In this document: in pieces, positions 9,274 through 20,629 of the stretch
Layout: each line of letters begins with the position of its first letter
Numbering within the stretch: the stretch's first letter is position 1
Assembly (NCBI GenBank): GCA_029204225.1
Contig: CM055113.1
Coordinates: forward strand, 29,536,805-29,600,804
Reading direction: 5' to 3'
Origin: Diphasiastrum complanatum
Lineage: Eukaryota; Streptophyta; Lycopodiopsida; Lycopodiales; Lycopodiaceae
Length of the DNA stretch: 64,000 nt
Translations under genes and position numbers: made by a program
The notes under the pieces: model-generated
The model's database searches: none
What the model saw: the letters and a program-made list of their open reading frames with translations, nothing else
What the model was told of the DNA's origin: nothing

Positions 9274-11640
9274 TCATCTAACTTTCTCTTCCTGTATGAA
9301 CTTGCATGCTTTTCTAAACTTGTTGTATTGTGTGGACTTTGTTATATGTCGAATCTGAACTCTGCGGTAGAACCACTGAAACAATTGACAAATGTAGTTT
9401 CGTTTTTCATTGGTTCCTCCATGTTGTGTATTTCAATGAAATGTTGCTCGTGCTTGCCAATGTGACTTCTCCATCCCTTGTGATGACCATACACTCAAGC
9501 TTCCATATGTATTTGCAAAAAATGTTGTATGATCTCTTAGGATGTGCTGCATATGTCAAAATCATAATGTTAGCCTTATGTTTGGATCTAAATATATATG
9601 AAAATTTGAAAGCATTTTGAAAATTTTATACTAACCATGTAATGAGTGATGTGATCTTCTCCCCATGCTTTTGATACTGCATTAACAAACTCAACACAAG
9701 TCCTTTGGACAGCCTTCTTATCAATATCAGAGTATTTTTCTTTTCTTAAAATAGCAATCATACTATCAAGCTTTTTCCATACATCAACTTTTAGTACTTT
9801 GGTTTTGTCGTCTTTCTCGAAGTCTTGAGTGGCAGCAATAATATTTGTCTAGACTGAGTGTTGAATATTAGAAGCCTTACCAGTATGATTTGATAGGAAA
9901 CGACGTGCTTTTTCTCCTCCTATGCTTGGCTTAGTTGGCATGTTCCCATTCTTTCCTGAAAGCTTTTCATCTTTTTATATTTTGACATGTCCTTTATGGA
10001 GTCCTGCTTTTGATAAAACATCTTCTAATCGAGAGATAGCTTCCTTTGCTAATGATGCTGACTTAGTATTCCAAGCAAAAACTACATGAAGATAAATGAT
10101 CTTTTCTATTAATCTAACTTTTGCATGAAGAGTGCAAACATGCACATTTTTTAAGGGGATAGACAACACAGGCTTCCAGTTTGGATCTGCATATTCTCTA
10201 GTAATTCATATACTCCTAGTTACATCTTTTGCCATTTTCATGCAATACAAACAAGGGGGTTTTGATATAGCACCGTGAGAGACATTATACATACATTTCA
10301 ATGTTTTCAAATCACCTGCTAAGTGCCATTCAACATTGAAGTCTCCAACTCCTGGAACATTGAGAAGTCCTCCATCCATATGGTCTTGGATGATCCTAGG
10401 ATAAGATGTCCTTGAGAATATCCATGATAATATATCATGATCCTCTTTTAGCACCTGTCCAAAGAATTAATCAGACTTAGTTTACAATGTATTGATACTA
10501 TTCAATGAATGTAATGTAATAATGAGGCTAGTTACCTGAAACGCTGCCAACCACCATATATCATTTTCCAGCTGGACACTGAATCTGAAATCTTCTTGGT
10601 TCTCTGTTTGTGATAGAGCATCATTCATGAGAGTTATACTAACCCTCTCCATCTTCTGCCCTTTCAAAATTTCTGACTCATCTAACTTAAGTACTATGAT
10701 TATTTTGCCATTCACCTTTTCATAGGTTATATCATAGAATGTCACGATGTATCTCAGCAAGTAATTTAGATCAACAAATAAATTGTTTGATGCATTATAG
10801 AATGTCGATCTTCCATCATTTCCATACACCTCCTCAATATGAAATGGAGTTCCAGTGATCTTATGCATACCTATGTTTAATGTATCCCTCTCTTTCTTCA
10901 AGTGATATGTCCTAGGGATTGGGACTTCTCTAATTTGAACTTGCTTAAAAGCTTCTCTAATTAGTTTAAATATTGGTGCATATGCTTCCCTGCTAATACC
11001 TGCAAAATCATAAGCACCCTGAACTATAGTCTTATCTAAAATTTTTTGAATGTCCACCATCAAAGACTCTGCTATTTTACACTTTACATTTGAAATCCTA
11101 TTGTTCGTCATGATACGCTCAGTGGATTTGCAAGTCAATATTGTGCCCAATGACATTCCTAGTGAAGCATTGTCTTTAATATTCCGAGGAGCTACTAATG
11201 CAGATTTGCAAAAAAAACAGATAGTTAACAGAATATCACCATAGCTGAAATTAAATCCAAATGTCATTGAAAAACTTACAAAAATCAGAATATGCTTACT
11301 TGAATGCACGAATCCTTCTATTTTGATAACCTCTTTTTGAAAGCATTTGAATATCCTTGCAACTTTGTCACTTTCGCTTCATCCATGTAACTAAATGAGT
11401 TATTGAAGAGAATGTGGGATGTGTCAAAGTGCTTGGATCTTGTGGATATAATGTTCCATCTATCCACAAATCCAAGTTTTTTTTACCTTCTACCTTGTAA
11501 CGAGAACGATCCTTAGCAGATATTCGAATTCCTTTGCCTCCTCTTCTCTGCAAAGGTGCCAAATCAATAGGAATATCCACATGTAGATGATACAATGTCA
11601 TCATCAAAAAAATAGTAGAGTAATCAGTTGCATCGAAGTA
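9274..11640 (-). pseudogene. DDE-transposase-like gene, multi-exon, with stop codons
   Basis: Exons by eye: 11,640-11,300, about 11,200-10,536, 10,454-9,636 and 9,546-9,274, with GT-AG introns. Recognisable blocks in order are GGKGIRIS; SKRGYQNRRIRAF; LKLDESEILKGQKMERVSIT, with a candidate first catalytic Asp; EWHLAGDLKTLKCMYNVSHG, with a candidate second Asp; the zinc-like CLYCMK; NVHVCTLHAKVRLIEKI; and SQGMEKSHWQARATFH plus NTQHGG. This block order recalls large uncharacterised transposase-like proteins in animal and other eukaryote genomes, recalled from memory. I cannot assign a named superfamily. In-frame stops near 11,355, 10,207, 9,975, 9,850 and 9,433 mark decay. The gene is convergent with the H2B-H2A-like gene, with only 134 bp between stops. 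Confidence 0.6.
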
Positions 11641-11734
11641 CTGTGACTAGATTCTATGAAGCAAAGAAAAGTACTCATCTTTGATTATATTATATACTAT
11701 GTATGATCAATCCAATCTCCATGCTTTTATGCTT

Positions 11735-11870
11735 GATTCAAATTTGGAAATGCCGCTCATTTTTTCATTCCAATAGGTAGTTGGCGCTCATATTTCCATT
11801 CCAAAGTGATGATGGCGTTCATAATTGGAGATGGCACCCATATTTCCATTCTTGTGGAAGGAATGCATAT
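11735..11870. repeat. Degenerate short tandem repeat near the right side of the histone cassette
   Basis: The unit GGC(A/G)(C/T)(C/T)CATATTTCCATTC recurs about four times with spacings near 30-45 bp (about 11,752, 11,784, 11,813 and 11,834). It lies just upstream of the first transposase-like exon. It could be a subterminal repeat of the element, but no terminal inverted repeat was found. Confidence 0.5.
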
Positions 11871-12059
11871 GTAAACATTTTGCAATTTTTCCTGATTCGA
11901 ATTTGGGGATGGCAGTCATATTCTAGATCTAGTGAAAATATTGCTCTTTTCGTAACCAATGGAGGGAATATTTTTGAAATTAGTCAAGTTATATTGCAAG
12001 CTGTTAACAGTTCTTAATTGTGACTATAGACACTCGTCATAAGGATAAACAAAAAGCAG

Positions 12060-12860
12060 TAAGGTAGGATATGCTGAGTGAAGATTTAGGACCAAGCACG
12101 AGCCACATGTCCAACATTGATGTGGGTCGGTCATATGGCTACGATTACGTAGGAGGCACTGCACCAATTACAGTAGAATTAGGGGCCCAACTCTTCTCAT
12201 GAATTGGTTGATATTGTAGCTGATTAGATTGTTGATTTTATTAGCAATCATAAGTTACAGTTTACAGTGGGATAGTTGATCCAGATTGTGCCTTATTTGG
12301 TGGATTTAAAATGCTCTAAGTTACATGGATATCAACAACCTACAAGATTACCTTTAGTGCCGGTCAATACTATTGTACAATCAACAGAACATAATATTGT
12401 TCCGACATTAAAAATCAAAATCCAAGATCTTAACATTGTGGGTGTACAGATTTATGGTGGGGCAAGTGTGAAGATCATTTTTTGAGAAAACATATCGTAA
12501 ACTAAAAAGTATGCATTTGCAAAAAAAAAAAGTCTACTCGTCATACGAATGGCTAATCATACACATGATTCTCCAGTAGGAGAAATTTGTAAGGTTCTGA
12601 TGTACATTAAAGGATTAAAGTTTTTATTGACTTTTGTAGTTATGAGATATGACTGGAGCTGATGCGTATCTCATACTTTTGGAAAGACCCTAGTTGATAG
12701 CTGCATAAGTCGTGCATGATTGGGCGACGAGATTGTCATGTGCCAAATCCAAAAATAATAGCACTTACAATGAAGTAAAGCTAATAGCAAGAAAAGTACA
12801 AGACCATCATGATAGCAATATTATCCATAGAAAGCTAGAAACATGGAGAACTGTTAAAAT
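12060..12860 (+). pseudogene. Retropepsin-like fragment of a gypsy-type element
   Basis: LKIKIQDLNIVGVQIYGGAS followed by VKIIF matches plant gypsy retropepsins that read V-x-I-D-G-G-(A/S)-x-V-N-I-I. The catalytic Asp is Tyr here. After a frameshift, further pieces fit the region following the protease (PVGEICKVLMYIKGLKFLLTFVV, broken by stops, then a trace of the G-R-P-W-L block read as ERPWL). Several stops show it is dead. Position and strand are compatible with it continuing the Gag fragment at 4,417-4,910. Confidence 0.5.
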
Positions 12861-12929
12861 TTTGTTAGGATCTACTGTAGTATGAAGATCACATCAATCA
12901 ATCACCATAGACACTCCTAAAAAGCTCTC

Positions 12930-13172
12930 AAAGCATATGAGAACGGGGTGATGATCATATTGACACACTCAGATTTAACTCTTACCAGAGTTAACACTAT
13001 GTCGCTGCAGGAAGATAATCGAAGAAGTCACGATGCTTCGTCGACTTCATCATCTCAACCTCTATATGTCAACAAAGAAGCTCTAAGCAATCTGCCTCAA
13101 ATCAGAAACCGACTTAAAGTCAAGAACAATGATCAAATCCACAATTGAAAAAGAAGATGTTTAGTAAGTATT
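12930..13172 (+). pseudogene. Copia family C Gag fragment
   Basis: The frame LQEDNRRSHDASSTSSSQPL then YVNKEALSN parallels the family C Gag on the minus strand at 33,150-33,420 (LQEDNRRSQDTLSTSSSQAL). The fragment stops at KRRC, where the zinc knuckle would begin, and is cut by the LTR that starts at 13,177. Confidence 0.7.
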
Positions 13173-13176
13173 GCAA

Positions 13177-14020
13177 GTGCACTGTGAAATTTCACACATG
13201 TGGAAATCTCCTAATGTGTGTGAATGATCTCCTAAGTCTAAGCTTATGCACTTTAGATCAATACTAGAGTGAAATCTAAGATCTAGATCAAAATCTAAGG
13301 CAAAGAGGCAAAGATAGATGCATAGATTGATAACCAAAGTGTTTCTACATGTAAGAGAAGTACTCCATGAAAAAAAAAAACTAAGTAAAATTAAGTTCCT
13401 CTCCTCGGATAGAGAGAGAATCGAACAATTGTTCTCAAGTAGAGAGAGAAGGTAATACTCACAAAAACTTGATTACACTCAAATTTGCTCAAAATCTCAA
13501 TTGCATAATGATTGGTAGAGAGAGTACATATGAAACTCGTGGAGAGCTTTTCTAACTTCCTAGTGGACCCCTAATCCTAGCCTCTCTAATGCTATTGGAT
13601 GACTGATGCATCCATCTTGCAATTCTATTGGACCCTTTATGAAGATTCCTCAATTTCTATTGGACCCCTTGACCAAAGCCAATACTTTGACTTGATCACT
13701 CATCAAATTACATTAACACAAGTGTCACAAGCCTATTTACAGGCCTAACTAGCTCGAGATTGCATCATAAGCTACTTTTGGCTCAATAGAGGCATTACAT
13801 GTGGATTTGACCAATTTGCCATCTATTGCAATTTTTGACCCTATCACAACTCTACACCAAGATGCTTGACATAAAAACTTAGGAAACCCCTAAAGCTATG
13901 ATAGATAGCTTTTTATGATTTTCAAAATCCTCCTTAAAAGATATCTATTCTAAAAAAACATTGATCTTGGATTATTTGCAAGTGCTTGGGCCGAAATATT
14001 ATCACAATATAACAATGGTA
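13177..14020 (-). mobile_element. LTR of a copia E-like element with a trace of RNase H
   Basis: Positions 13,177-13,933 resemble the element E LTR at 61,345-61,958. They share a start near TTCACACATGTGG, a GATCTCCTAAGT block and AACTCGTGGAGAG, in the same orientation. At 13,950-14,010 the minus strand reads YCDNISAQALANNP, the RNase H sequence near the end of copia pol (compare CDNISAQALANNP in element E). So this is a 3' LTR with only about 80 bp of internal sequence left. Confidence 0.6.
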
Positions 14021-14039
14021 GAGTTAAAATAACAATGAT

Positions 14040-14281
14040 CAACTTATACAGTGCTTTCTAAATTTGATGGTACCACGTGTGCCCAGTTCTAGAATTATCA
14101 GGCCATCTTTCTTTTGTGAGCCCTTTGAGTGCTCTTAAACAACTTTATCTTTGTACTTGTAATGATTTGTGAATACACAATTTATGGGGAGCTATTTCGT
14201 CTTGTCTTGTCTTGATACGATGTGTTGTGGTGATTGATTCGGTCGGGTTTTAAATCGTATTCTCAACTTGGTATCAGAGCC
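14040..14281 (+). mobile_element. LTR end plus primer-binding site of an unassigned copia element
   Basis: TGGTATCAGAGCC at 14,269-14,281 is a typical copia primer-binding site. The LTR tail before it ends ...ATTCTCAACT. The left limit of the LTR is uncertain. Nothing that looks like Gag follows; 14,282-14,620 holds no recognised gene. Confidence 0.55.
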
Positions 14282-14623
14282 CTTGGTGGCTACAATCACT
14301 GGACAGGAACGAAGAGTCACGAATTCACGGACAATTTATTGGCTTGGAAGCACAAAGCCACTGTTGTGGAAATCCGTGAGATAGCTCAAAATTGTGAGAG
14401 AATTCGGAGACAAGTCTTGTCGGCTAAATCTAAAAATTAGAAAAATGGAATTTTGAAATTCCGTATAGAGGCTGCTTTGTGTTTACAGTTGGTGTATCAT
14501 CGGCATCCATCGTCTCCATTTCTGAATTACAGTCTCCACCCGCAGTAAAATGTGTTGCACTTGTTTTAGCAACATCTTCAAATATGTGTTCCATGGTACA
14601 GGTGACCGTTCAAGCTTGTCATA

Positions 14624-15204
14624 TGTTGTAAAACGGTTTTGTTTCGTTGTTGTAAACGATTTTGAATCTTTTGAAATTTTCTTTTGTGCGGAAGCTTCAC
14701 AAGAACCTAGACACGTGACTATACATCACAGAACAGATTTCATTCTAGCAATCAAGACAGCCTAAGACAAGGAAATGCACAAAAATAGAACAATTAATTA
14801 TCAATTTGATTTTTTAGAGCGAGATCGTTAGTGTCTCGCTAGTTTGTAGCTTGACGCTCTACTCTTTTGCTGTGTTCTGTTCATTGGCAGACTTTCATGC
14901 ACATCTATGTCATTTCTCTTCTTTTTCGTTTTCCACTCTACTCTCTATGTCTCACTGTATCTTACAGTATTACAGTCTATTTTTTTTTCTATCCAAAAAG
15001 GATAGTTTATATCTCCATTGTGTGGAGTTTACAAAATAGCTAAACAGATAATTACAAGAGTAGTTAACGCTAATCAACTAATCAGTTACTGTCCGTCGTT
15101 GCCACCCGTTTCAGTTGGGCGTGAAGTTTGAAAATCCAAGCCCATTGAGCTGCCAGCTGATTCGCGAATCGTTCAACCTTTGAGTGAAGGCTCGTTGACT
15201 TTCA
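14624..15204 (-). mobile_element. 3' LTR of copia B1
   Basis: Minus-strand LTR of family B with TG...CA ends, starting TGAAAGTCAACGAGCC at 15,204 and ending ACAACA at 14,624. It is about 580 bp and closely matches 17,570-18,096. The motif GTTAACTACTCTTGTAATTC (read on the element strand) recurs in all B-family LTRs in the window. Confidence 0.85.
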
Positions 15205-16183
15205 CGTTCCTCTTGAACCTTGCAGCTTTGCACATTTAATCCAATTGCCTTTCTTTGCTTGGAAAAGAGTGGCTTGTCGAGCGGCTTCGTGAGCAGATCT
15301 ACAATCATGTCTTCTGATTTTGTGTATTGGACTTGGAGCTCTCCTTTTGAAATTAAATTTCGAATGTGATGTTACTTCAGAGGTATGTGTTTTGTCTTTG
15401 AATGGAAGATAGGATCCTGGGATAGATAGATGGCACTCTGAGAGTCCATCATCATCGTGCATGGCCCTTCTTGTGGTATCCCGATTGCTTCCAGCATCAT
15501 CTGTAACCACACTACCTCTTTTTCCACCTTTGAAGCTGCGACGTATTCAACTTTGCAAGAGGACTGAGCTACCAAGGTTTCCTTTTTGCATATCCAGTTG
15601 ATTGCAGCTTCGCACGCTATGGTACATCCTCCAGTTATGGACTTGTTGTCATCTTTTGCAGCTCGCCCAGCTTGCATCACTGTAGTGGTGTAGCTCGAAT
15701 TTTTTTTTTTCGTTTTCCATTCTGTAGGTTAATCCCATATTTTGGGTACCCTTCAGATACTGTACGAATCGATTTGCTCTTTGCCAATGTGCCATGCCAG
15801 GATTGGAAGAGAATTGGCTTAAGGCGTAAACAGAGAAAGCTAGATCGGGTCTGGTACAAATTGTAAAGTACATCAGACTACCGATTAGGTTTTGGCAGGG
15901 TATACCTGCCATCCTCTGTTCTTCCTCTTTCGTTTTTGATCTTCCTCTTGAATTGGCAGCAGTGTGAAGATCTCATGGCCTCTTCCGTCTTTCAGTCCAG
16001 GGTCCTGTCCACATTTTGTATAGTGTTTTATCTTCCAACGTTGTCGTTGTGGATCTGTTCTGCAGGTGTACTGCTGCAGCTATTGCCTCAGCCCAGAATT
16101 GACTTGGCAATCGAACCTGTGCCTATGTCTTTCTTGCACATGTCATACTAGCTCCACATGTTCAGATGATACATTATCCTATG
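15205..16183 (-). pseudogene. Copia B1 pol remnant: RNase H and traces of integrase
   Basis: RNase H is clear: GIPCQNLIGSLMYFTICTRP with DLAFSVYALSQFSSNP, then YSDASWASC, SITGGCTIACEAAINWICKK, SSCKVEYVAASKVEKEVVWL and, at the end, IVDLLTKPLDKPLFSKQRK. Frames are interrupted near 15,660. Upstream (15,913-16,183) are short integrase traces joined directly to RNase H, so most of integrase and all of the RT palm are deleted. The element cannot move by itself. Confidence 0.85.
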
Positions 16184-17505
16184 CTAGAGCTGATCTTCAT
16201 TTTCTGATGCATTTAATATGCTACTAGAGTTGCTGATTATTTTGGCCTGGTAGAGGTTTCCTTCTCTGCATCCGACCGTCAGCAACTTGTTTGTATTTTT
16301 CTCGATCATGCGGCATGGGTTGCCATCGAACAAAACTCGCATACCAAGATCTGCCATCTTGGAGACTGATTGCAGATCTTTTCTAAGTGAAGGCACGTAG
16401 AGTGCTCCTGACAACTCTGCTTGACTTGACAGTGTTCGCAGCTGTAGAGTGTCGATGCCTTTGACATCGTGTCTGCTCCCATCACCTAGAATCACTTCTT
16501 TGTTGTTTTCGAATTCTCTGAAGTCGATCAAGATTTTCTTGTTGCAAGTGATGTGAGAGGTCGCTTCTGAATCAATGACTACATCATAGTCTTGTTTGGT
16601 GTAGCTCGTTGAAGCTTCATCGAGTATCGTGAATGCTTCATCACCTCTATTAACATCCTTGGATGACTCTGCAACATTTGCCTTTTCAGCTTTGTTTTTT
16701 CTTTTTGGCTTAAATCTGCAATCGTATGCAGAGTGCCTCTTCTTCTTGTAGTGCATGCAAGGTATTGCTAGGTTGAACCAGCATTTGTTGGCTGTAAGGC
16801 CTAGTTTGTGATAGTGATCAGAGAAAGAAGATTGTTGATTCGAGGACTTCGTCTTCTCGAATCTGGGTTTGTTCTTGTTTTTCTTCTTTCCTTTCGTGAA
16901 GAGAACCTTCTCTTGATCACTGCTTCCTTCTCCTTCATCCCTCATCAGTCTTTTATCAACGACAAGACTGATTGCTTTGTCGAATGTCATATCTGGTAGA
17001 CTTAGTATGAGCATTCTCAAAGGCTAATAGGACAATGGTAGAGACTTCATGAAGTACATCAACTGTTGTGGTGTTGAGAGCTCGTGCTCTATCTTGATGC
17101 AGCGAGTTGAGCGAAGATAGTTCTAATCTTCTCAACATGCTGATCTAATTGGTTGCCATCCCATCGTATGGATTGCGATTGATTGTGAAGGTGCATGACT
17201 GAAGCTGCAGTCCTCACTTCATACTTCTGTTTCAATATTTTCCATGCTACATGGCTGCTTTCGCAGTCTTCAATCTGCATGAGTAGATCTTTGTTTATGG
17301 ACGAAATAATGATCGCCATTGCATGCTCATCTTTTTTGATCCATTTAGCTCTCCTCGAGTCTCCCTCTAGATGCTGCACCTCTGAAAGTTTGGTCATCGA
17401 CCAGATGCCTTCGCCCTTCAGAAGTGTTTTGATTTTGAATTTCCAGATTCTCTAATTTGCGCCATCAAGACTAATTGCTACTCTTGTCTGGATTGTTGTA
17501 GCCAT
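16184..17505 (-). pseudogene. Copia B1 Gag-protease, frameshifted
   Basis: The Gag start at 17,505 (MATTIQTRVAISLDG) mirrors the starts in B2, B3 and B4. The frame is broken near 17,455 and 17,090. Gag segments include LSEVQHLEGDSRRAKWIKKD and QLDQHVEKIRTIFAQLAAS. A zinc-binding region with two knuckle-like motifs follows, one of them PCMHYKKKRHSAYDC, which lacks one Cys. The protease motif reads VVIDSEATSHIT, with the usual DSGAT Gly changed to Glu. The last part is GAG-pre-integrase-like. Confidence 0.85.
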
Positions 17506-17569
17506 ATTGTGTTGTCTAGAATATCACAGCTTAGATATCAGTAGTGATAATCTGTCAGCTCTGATACCA

Positions 17570-18096
17570 TGTCACAAAACGGTTTCGTTTCATTGTCGCG
17601 AACGATTTTGTTTCTCTTGAAATTTTCTTGTGTGGAAGCTTCACAGGAACCTAGACACGCGACTACACATCATAGAATAGATTTCATTCTAGCAATCAAG
17701 ACATCGTAAGACAAGGAGATGCACAAAAATAGAGCAATCAATTATTAGTTTGATTTTTTAGAGCGAGATCGTCAATGTCTCGTTCGTTGGCGGCCGACGC
17801 TCTGCTCTTTGGCTGTGTTTTACTCGTTGGCAGACTTTCATACACAGTTGTGTCGTTTCTCTTCTTTTTCATTTTCTGCTCTACTCTCTATGTCTCACTG
17901 TATCTTACAGTATTACAGTCTATTTTATTTTTATCCAAAAAGGATAGTTTATATCTCCACTGTGTGGAGTTTACAAGATAGCTAAATAGAGAATTACAAG
18001 AGTAGTTAATGCTAATCAACTAATCAGTTACTCTCCGTCGTTGCCACCCGTTTCAGTTGGGCATGAAGTTTGAGACTCCAAGCCCGTTGAGCTGCC
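17570..18096 (-). mobile_element. 5' LTR of copia B1 (outer end truncated)
   Basis: Matches 14,624-15,160 in the same orientation. The inner end TGACA at 17,570 abuts TGGTATCAGAGC (complement at 17,558-17,569), so this is the 5' LTR. Similarity stops at 18,096 (GCTGCC), and about 54 bp of the outer end are missing. Confidence 0.85.
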
Positions 18097-18127
18097 GAAA
18101 TTTGAAGCTGATATAGTGCCGTTTTCG

Positions 18128-18529
18128 TTAGTGCCAAATATAATGTCGCACATCCATTTGATGAACCCTATAATGGCAGGAGCCTTTTATTTTCTGGTAA
18201 ATAGAATCCCCACCTTCAGACAAGTCAAACCAGTTTTCTAGCAACGCCGAATCCATTATCTTTTTCGCTTTCTTGACAGAACCTACAGTTAGTAACCCAA
18301 AACATTCCGCAAAATCTTCGATGTTTAGCTCAACAACTTTGTGATGCACTGAAAAGTAGCACACATTTTCTCTGATCCTGACACTATCTGCCATTTCATT
18401 ACAAATTTCAGTAAGTAAGAGCGAATTGTCTTTGTATTTGATTGTATTCAATTTGAACAATTCTGCTCCAACTATCCATTCTTCATAAGGGATTTCGGCT
18501 CTAGCCTTCCATACTCTGGTGGATGCCAT
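18128..18529 (-). CDS. Hypothetical 133-residue protein fragment
   Basis: The frame starts MASTRVWKARAEIPYEEWIV and runs to RHYIWH. It contains ELNIEDFAECFGL, faintly like segments of plant mobile-domain or retroelement ORF1 proteins, but I do not recognise it. It lies between the decayed gypsy 1 integrase and the truncated copia B1 LTR, on the same strand as both. A retroelement origin is more likely than a host gene. The reading frame is clean, with an ATG. Confidence 0.35.
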   Translation of the reverse strand: MASTRVWKARAEIPYEEWIVGAELFKLNTIKYKDNSLLLTEICNEMADSVRIRENVCYFSVHHKVVELNIEDFAECFGLLTVGSVKKAKKIMDSALLENWFDLSEGGDSIYQKIKGSCHYRVHQMDVRHYIWH

Positions 18530-18859
18530 TTTGTTTGTGGAACGGAGATAGAAAATTTCACAACAGAATCAGAGAATGAAGGAGTCAGAAAATCGCTCGC
18601 GGAATACGCTATGGCAAAGTGAAAAATATGGCAAGTAAATGAGACATAAATCACTTCTAAATTGGATGACGTCAGCCAAGGATGGAGGATATTGTTGTTG
18701 TAATAACTGTTGGAAAAATTAATAGTAGGCGTACGCCAACCGTATAACTAGAAAATATGAAGGATCAATTTTTTTCAAAGGGTCGAAATATAGATTTGAA
18801 ATTGCTTACATAAAACCAAGAGTTTATTTGTAAATCAATTCTATGGTTGATTGTACTTC

Positions 18860-20629
18860 TTAAAACAAGAGCCATTTACTCTTGTATCAAAAAAATTTCC
18901 TTCAAGATCAGCTAGCTGGATCGAATTGTTGGAAAATACTTTAATTACTTTATAAGGCCCCATCCATTTTGTATGTAATTTTCCAAGAAAATTTTATATG
19001 TCTGTTGTCATATAAAAGTGCCAAATCACCAGCTTTAAGAGAAATTTTTTTCAAACTGTATCATAATATTCCTTCCTCTTCTTTTGTACCACTATTGTTT
19101 CCTCCAAAGCACAGAATCGATCTTCCTCCAATCGAGATATCTGATGTAGTCTTTTATCAATAATGTTATGTGATTCTTCACGATCTGCATGTTGAATTCG
19201 ATATGTTGGAATTTCGAATTCGATTGGGAGTATTGGGTACATTCCATAAACTAAATAATATGGAGTTTTTTTAGTTGTAATCTTTTCAGTATTCCAATAT
19301 GCCCAAAGAACTGTTGGTTTTTTTATATCCCAATCAGTGGAATGCTGATTTGTGATTTTATTCAATATTTTACATAAAATACCATTCGCTCATTCAGTCA
19401 ATCCGTTTGCTTTAGGATTATATAGAGTTGTCCTTCTATGAATTAATCATATAATGTTTCAATAATTCTGCAATAGTATTATTTGTGAAATGAGTTCCTC
19501 TGTCACTGACAAGTTCTAAAAGACAGCCATATTTTGTAATTATATTAGCATATAGAAAATTGGCAACAGTCTTTGCATCATTTTTTTTTGTAGGCTCAAC
19601 TTCGACCATTTTTGTACAATAGTTTGTTGCTATTAATATATATCGGTTTTTCATGTGTCTTGTAGCTGGCTTAATCGGTCCCACAAAATCGATACCCCAT
19701 TTTTCTAATGGTGCCAATGGTAAGATTGGTACCAATGGCCAATTAGTCGATCTTGCTATTTTATCCATTCTTTGACATGGATCACAGTTTATAATGAACT
19801 TATGCACATCTCTGTACATAGTGGGCCACCAATATTTGCCATTCATGATTTTTCAAACTATGTTCTTCAATGCATAGTGTTCTCCAGCTTTTTCTTCATG
19901 AAAAGACTTCATCATTATTTGAATTTCTGCTAGTTCTAGACATCTTCGGAATTCATCATCACCTCCCAATTTAAAAAGCACACTAGATATAATCATATAT
20001 GGTGCTACTTTTATTGAAAGACATTCTTCTCTTCCCGTGTCATTCCTTCCGGATATAACAATGTTTGCAAATATTGAATGATATCACCTTATATAGAATT
20101 TTCGATATTTATCAGCATTAATTCTTCGTCAGATAGATTATCCGATATTGGGTCATTGGGTTCAGTTGTTTCTAATCTCGACAAATAATCCACATTTGCA
20201 TGGTGTTTGCCGGGTAGGATTTCCACTGTATCATCAAATTCTGATAATAGAATAATCCACCTTGCTATTCGACCTGATAAATCCGGTTTCTTGACCAGAT
20301 ATTTTATTGCATAATGGTCTACATGAAATGTAAATGCATAACTCAATAAATAATGTAGAATTTTTTTTTATTGAATATATCATTCCCAAGGTCTCTCTCT
20401 CAGTAGCAGAGTAATTCTTTTTCGATACAGATAATTGCCTACCTGCATAATATACAGGATAATCTTTCTTCTCATCAGCTTTCTGACTTAGAATGCTTCC
20501 AATAGCAAAGGAAGAAGTGTCCACATAAACATGGAATTTCTTGGTCCAATCGGGGGGTCGTAATATCAAAACAGTCTTCAACTTAGATTTCAATCCTTCA
20601 AAAGACTTTTGACGGTCTCTCAAAAACTC
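18860..20629 (-). pseudogene. Gypsy 1: RNase H and integrase, 5' part cut by copia B2
   Basis: Ty3/gypsy order on the minus strand. RNase H: RPPDWTKKFHVYVDTSSFAI, then NYSATERETLGMIYSIKK and FHVDHYAIKYLVKKPDLSGR. The integrase zinc-binding segment is CDPCQRMDKIARSTNWP, and the catalytic core has EKWGIDFVGPIKPATRHMKN and ELVSDRGTHFTNNTI. The DDE Glu region falls after a frameshift (YNPKANGLTE). An integrase C-terminal region follows to about 18,860. Stops and frameshifts separate the blocks. RT is absent because copia B2 inserted at 20,630, inside the RT/RNase H junction. Confidence 0.85.

Noticed and set aside
9330..9620. Plus-strand 96-codon frame
   Set aside because: It is the antisense of the last transposase-like exon, which has recognisable motifs on the minus strand.
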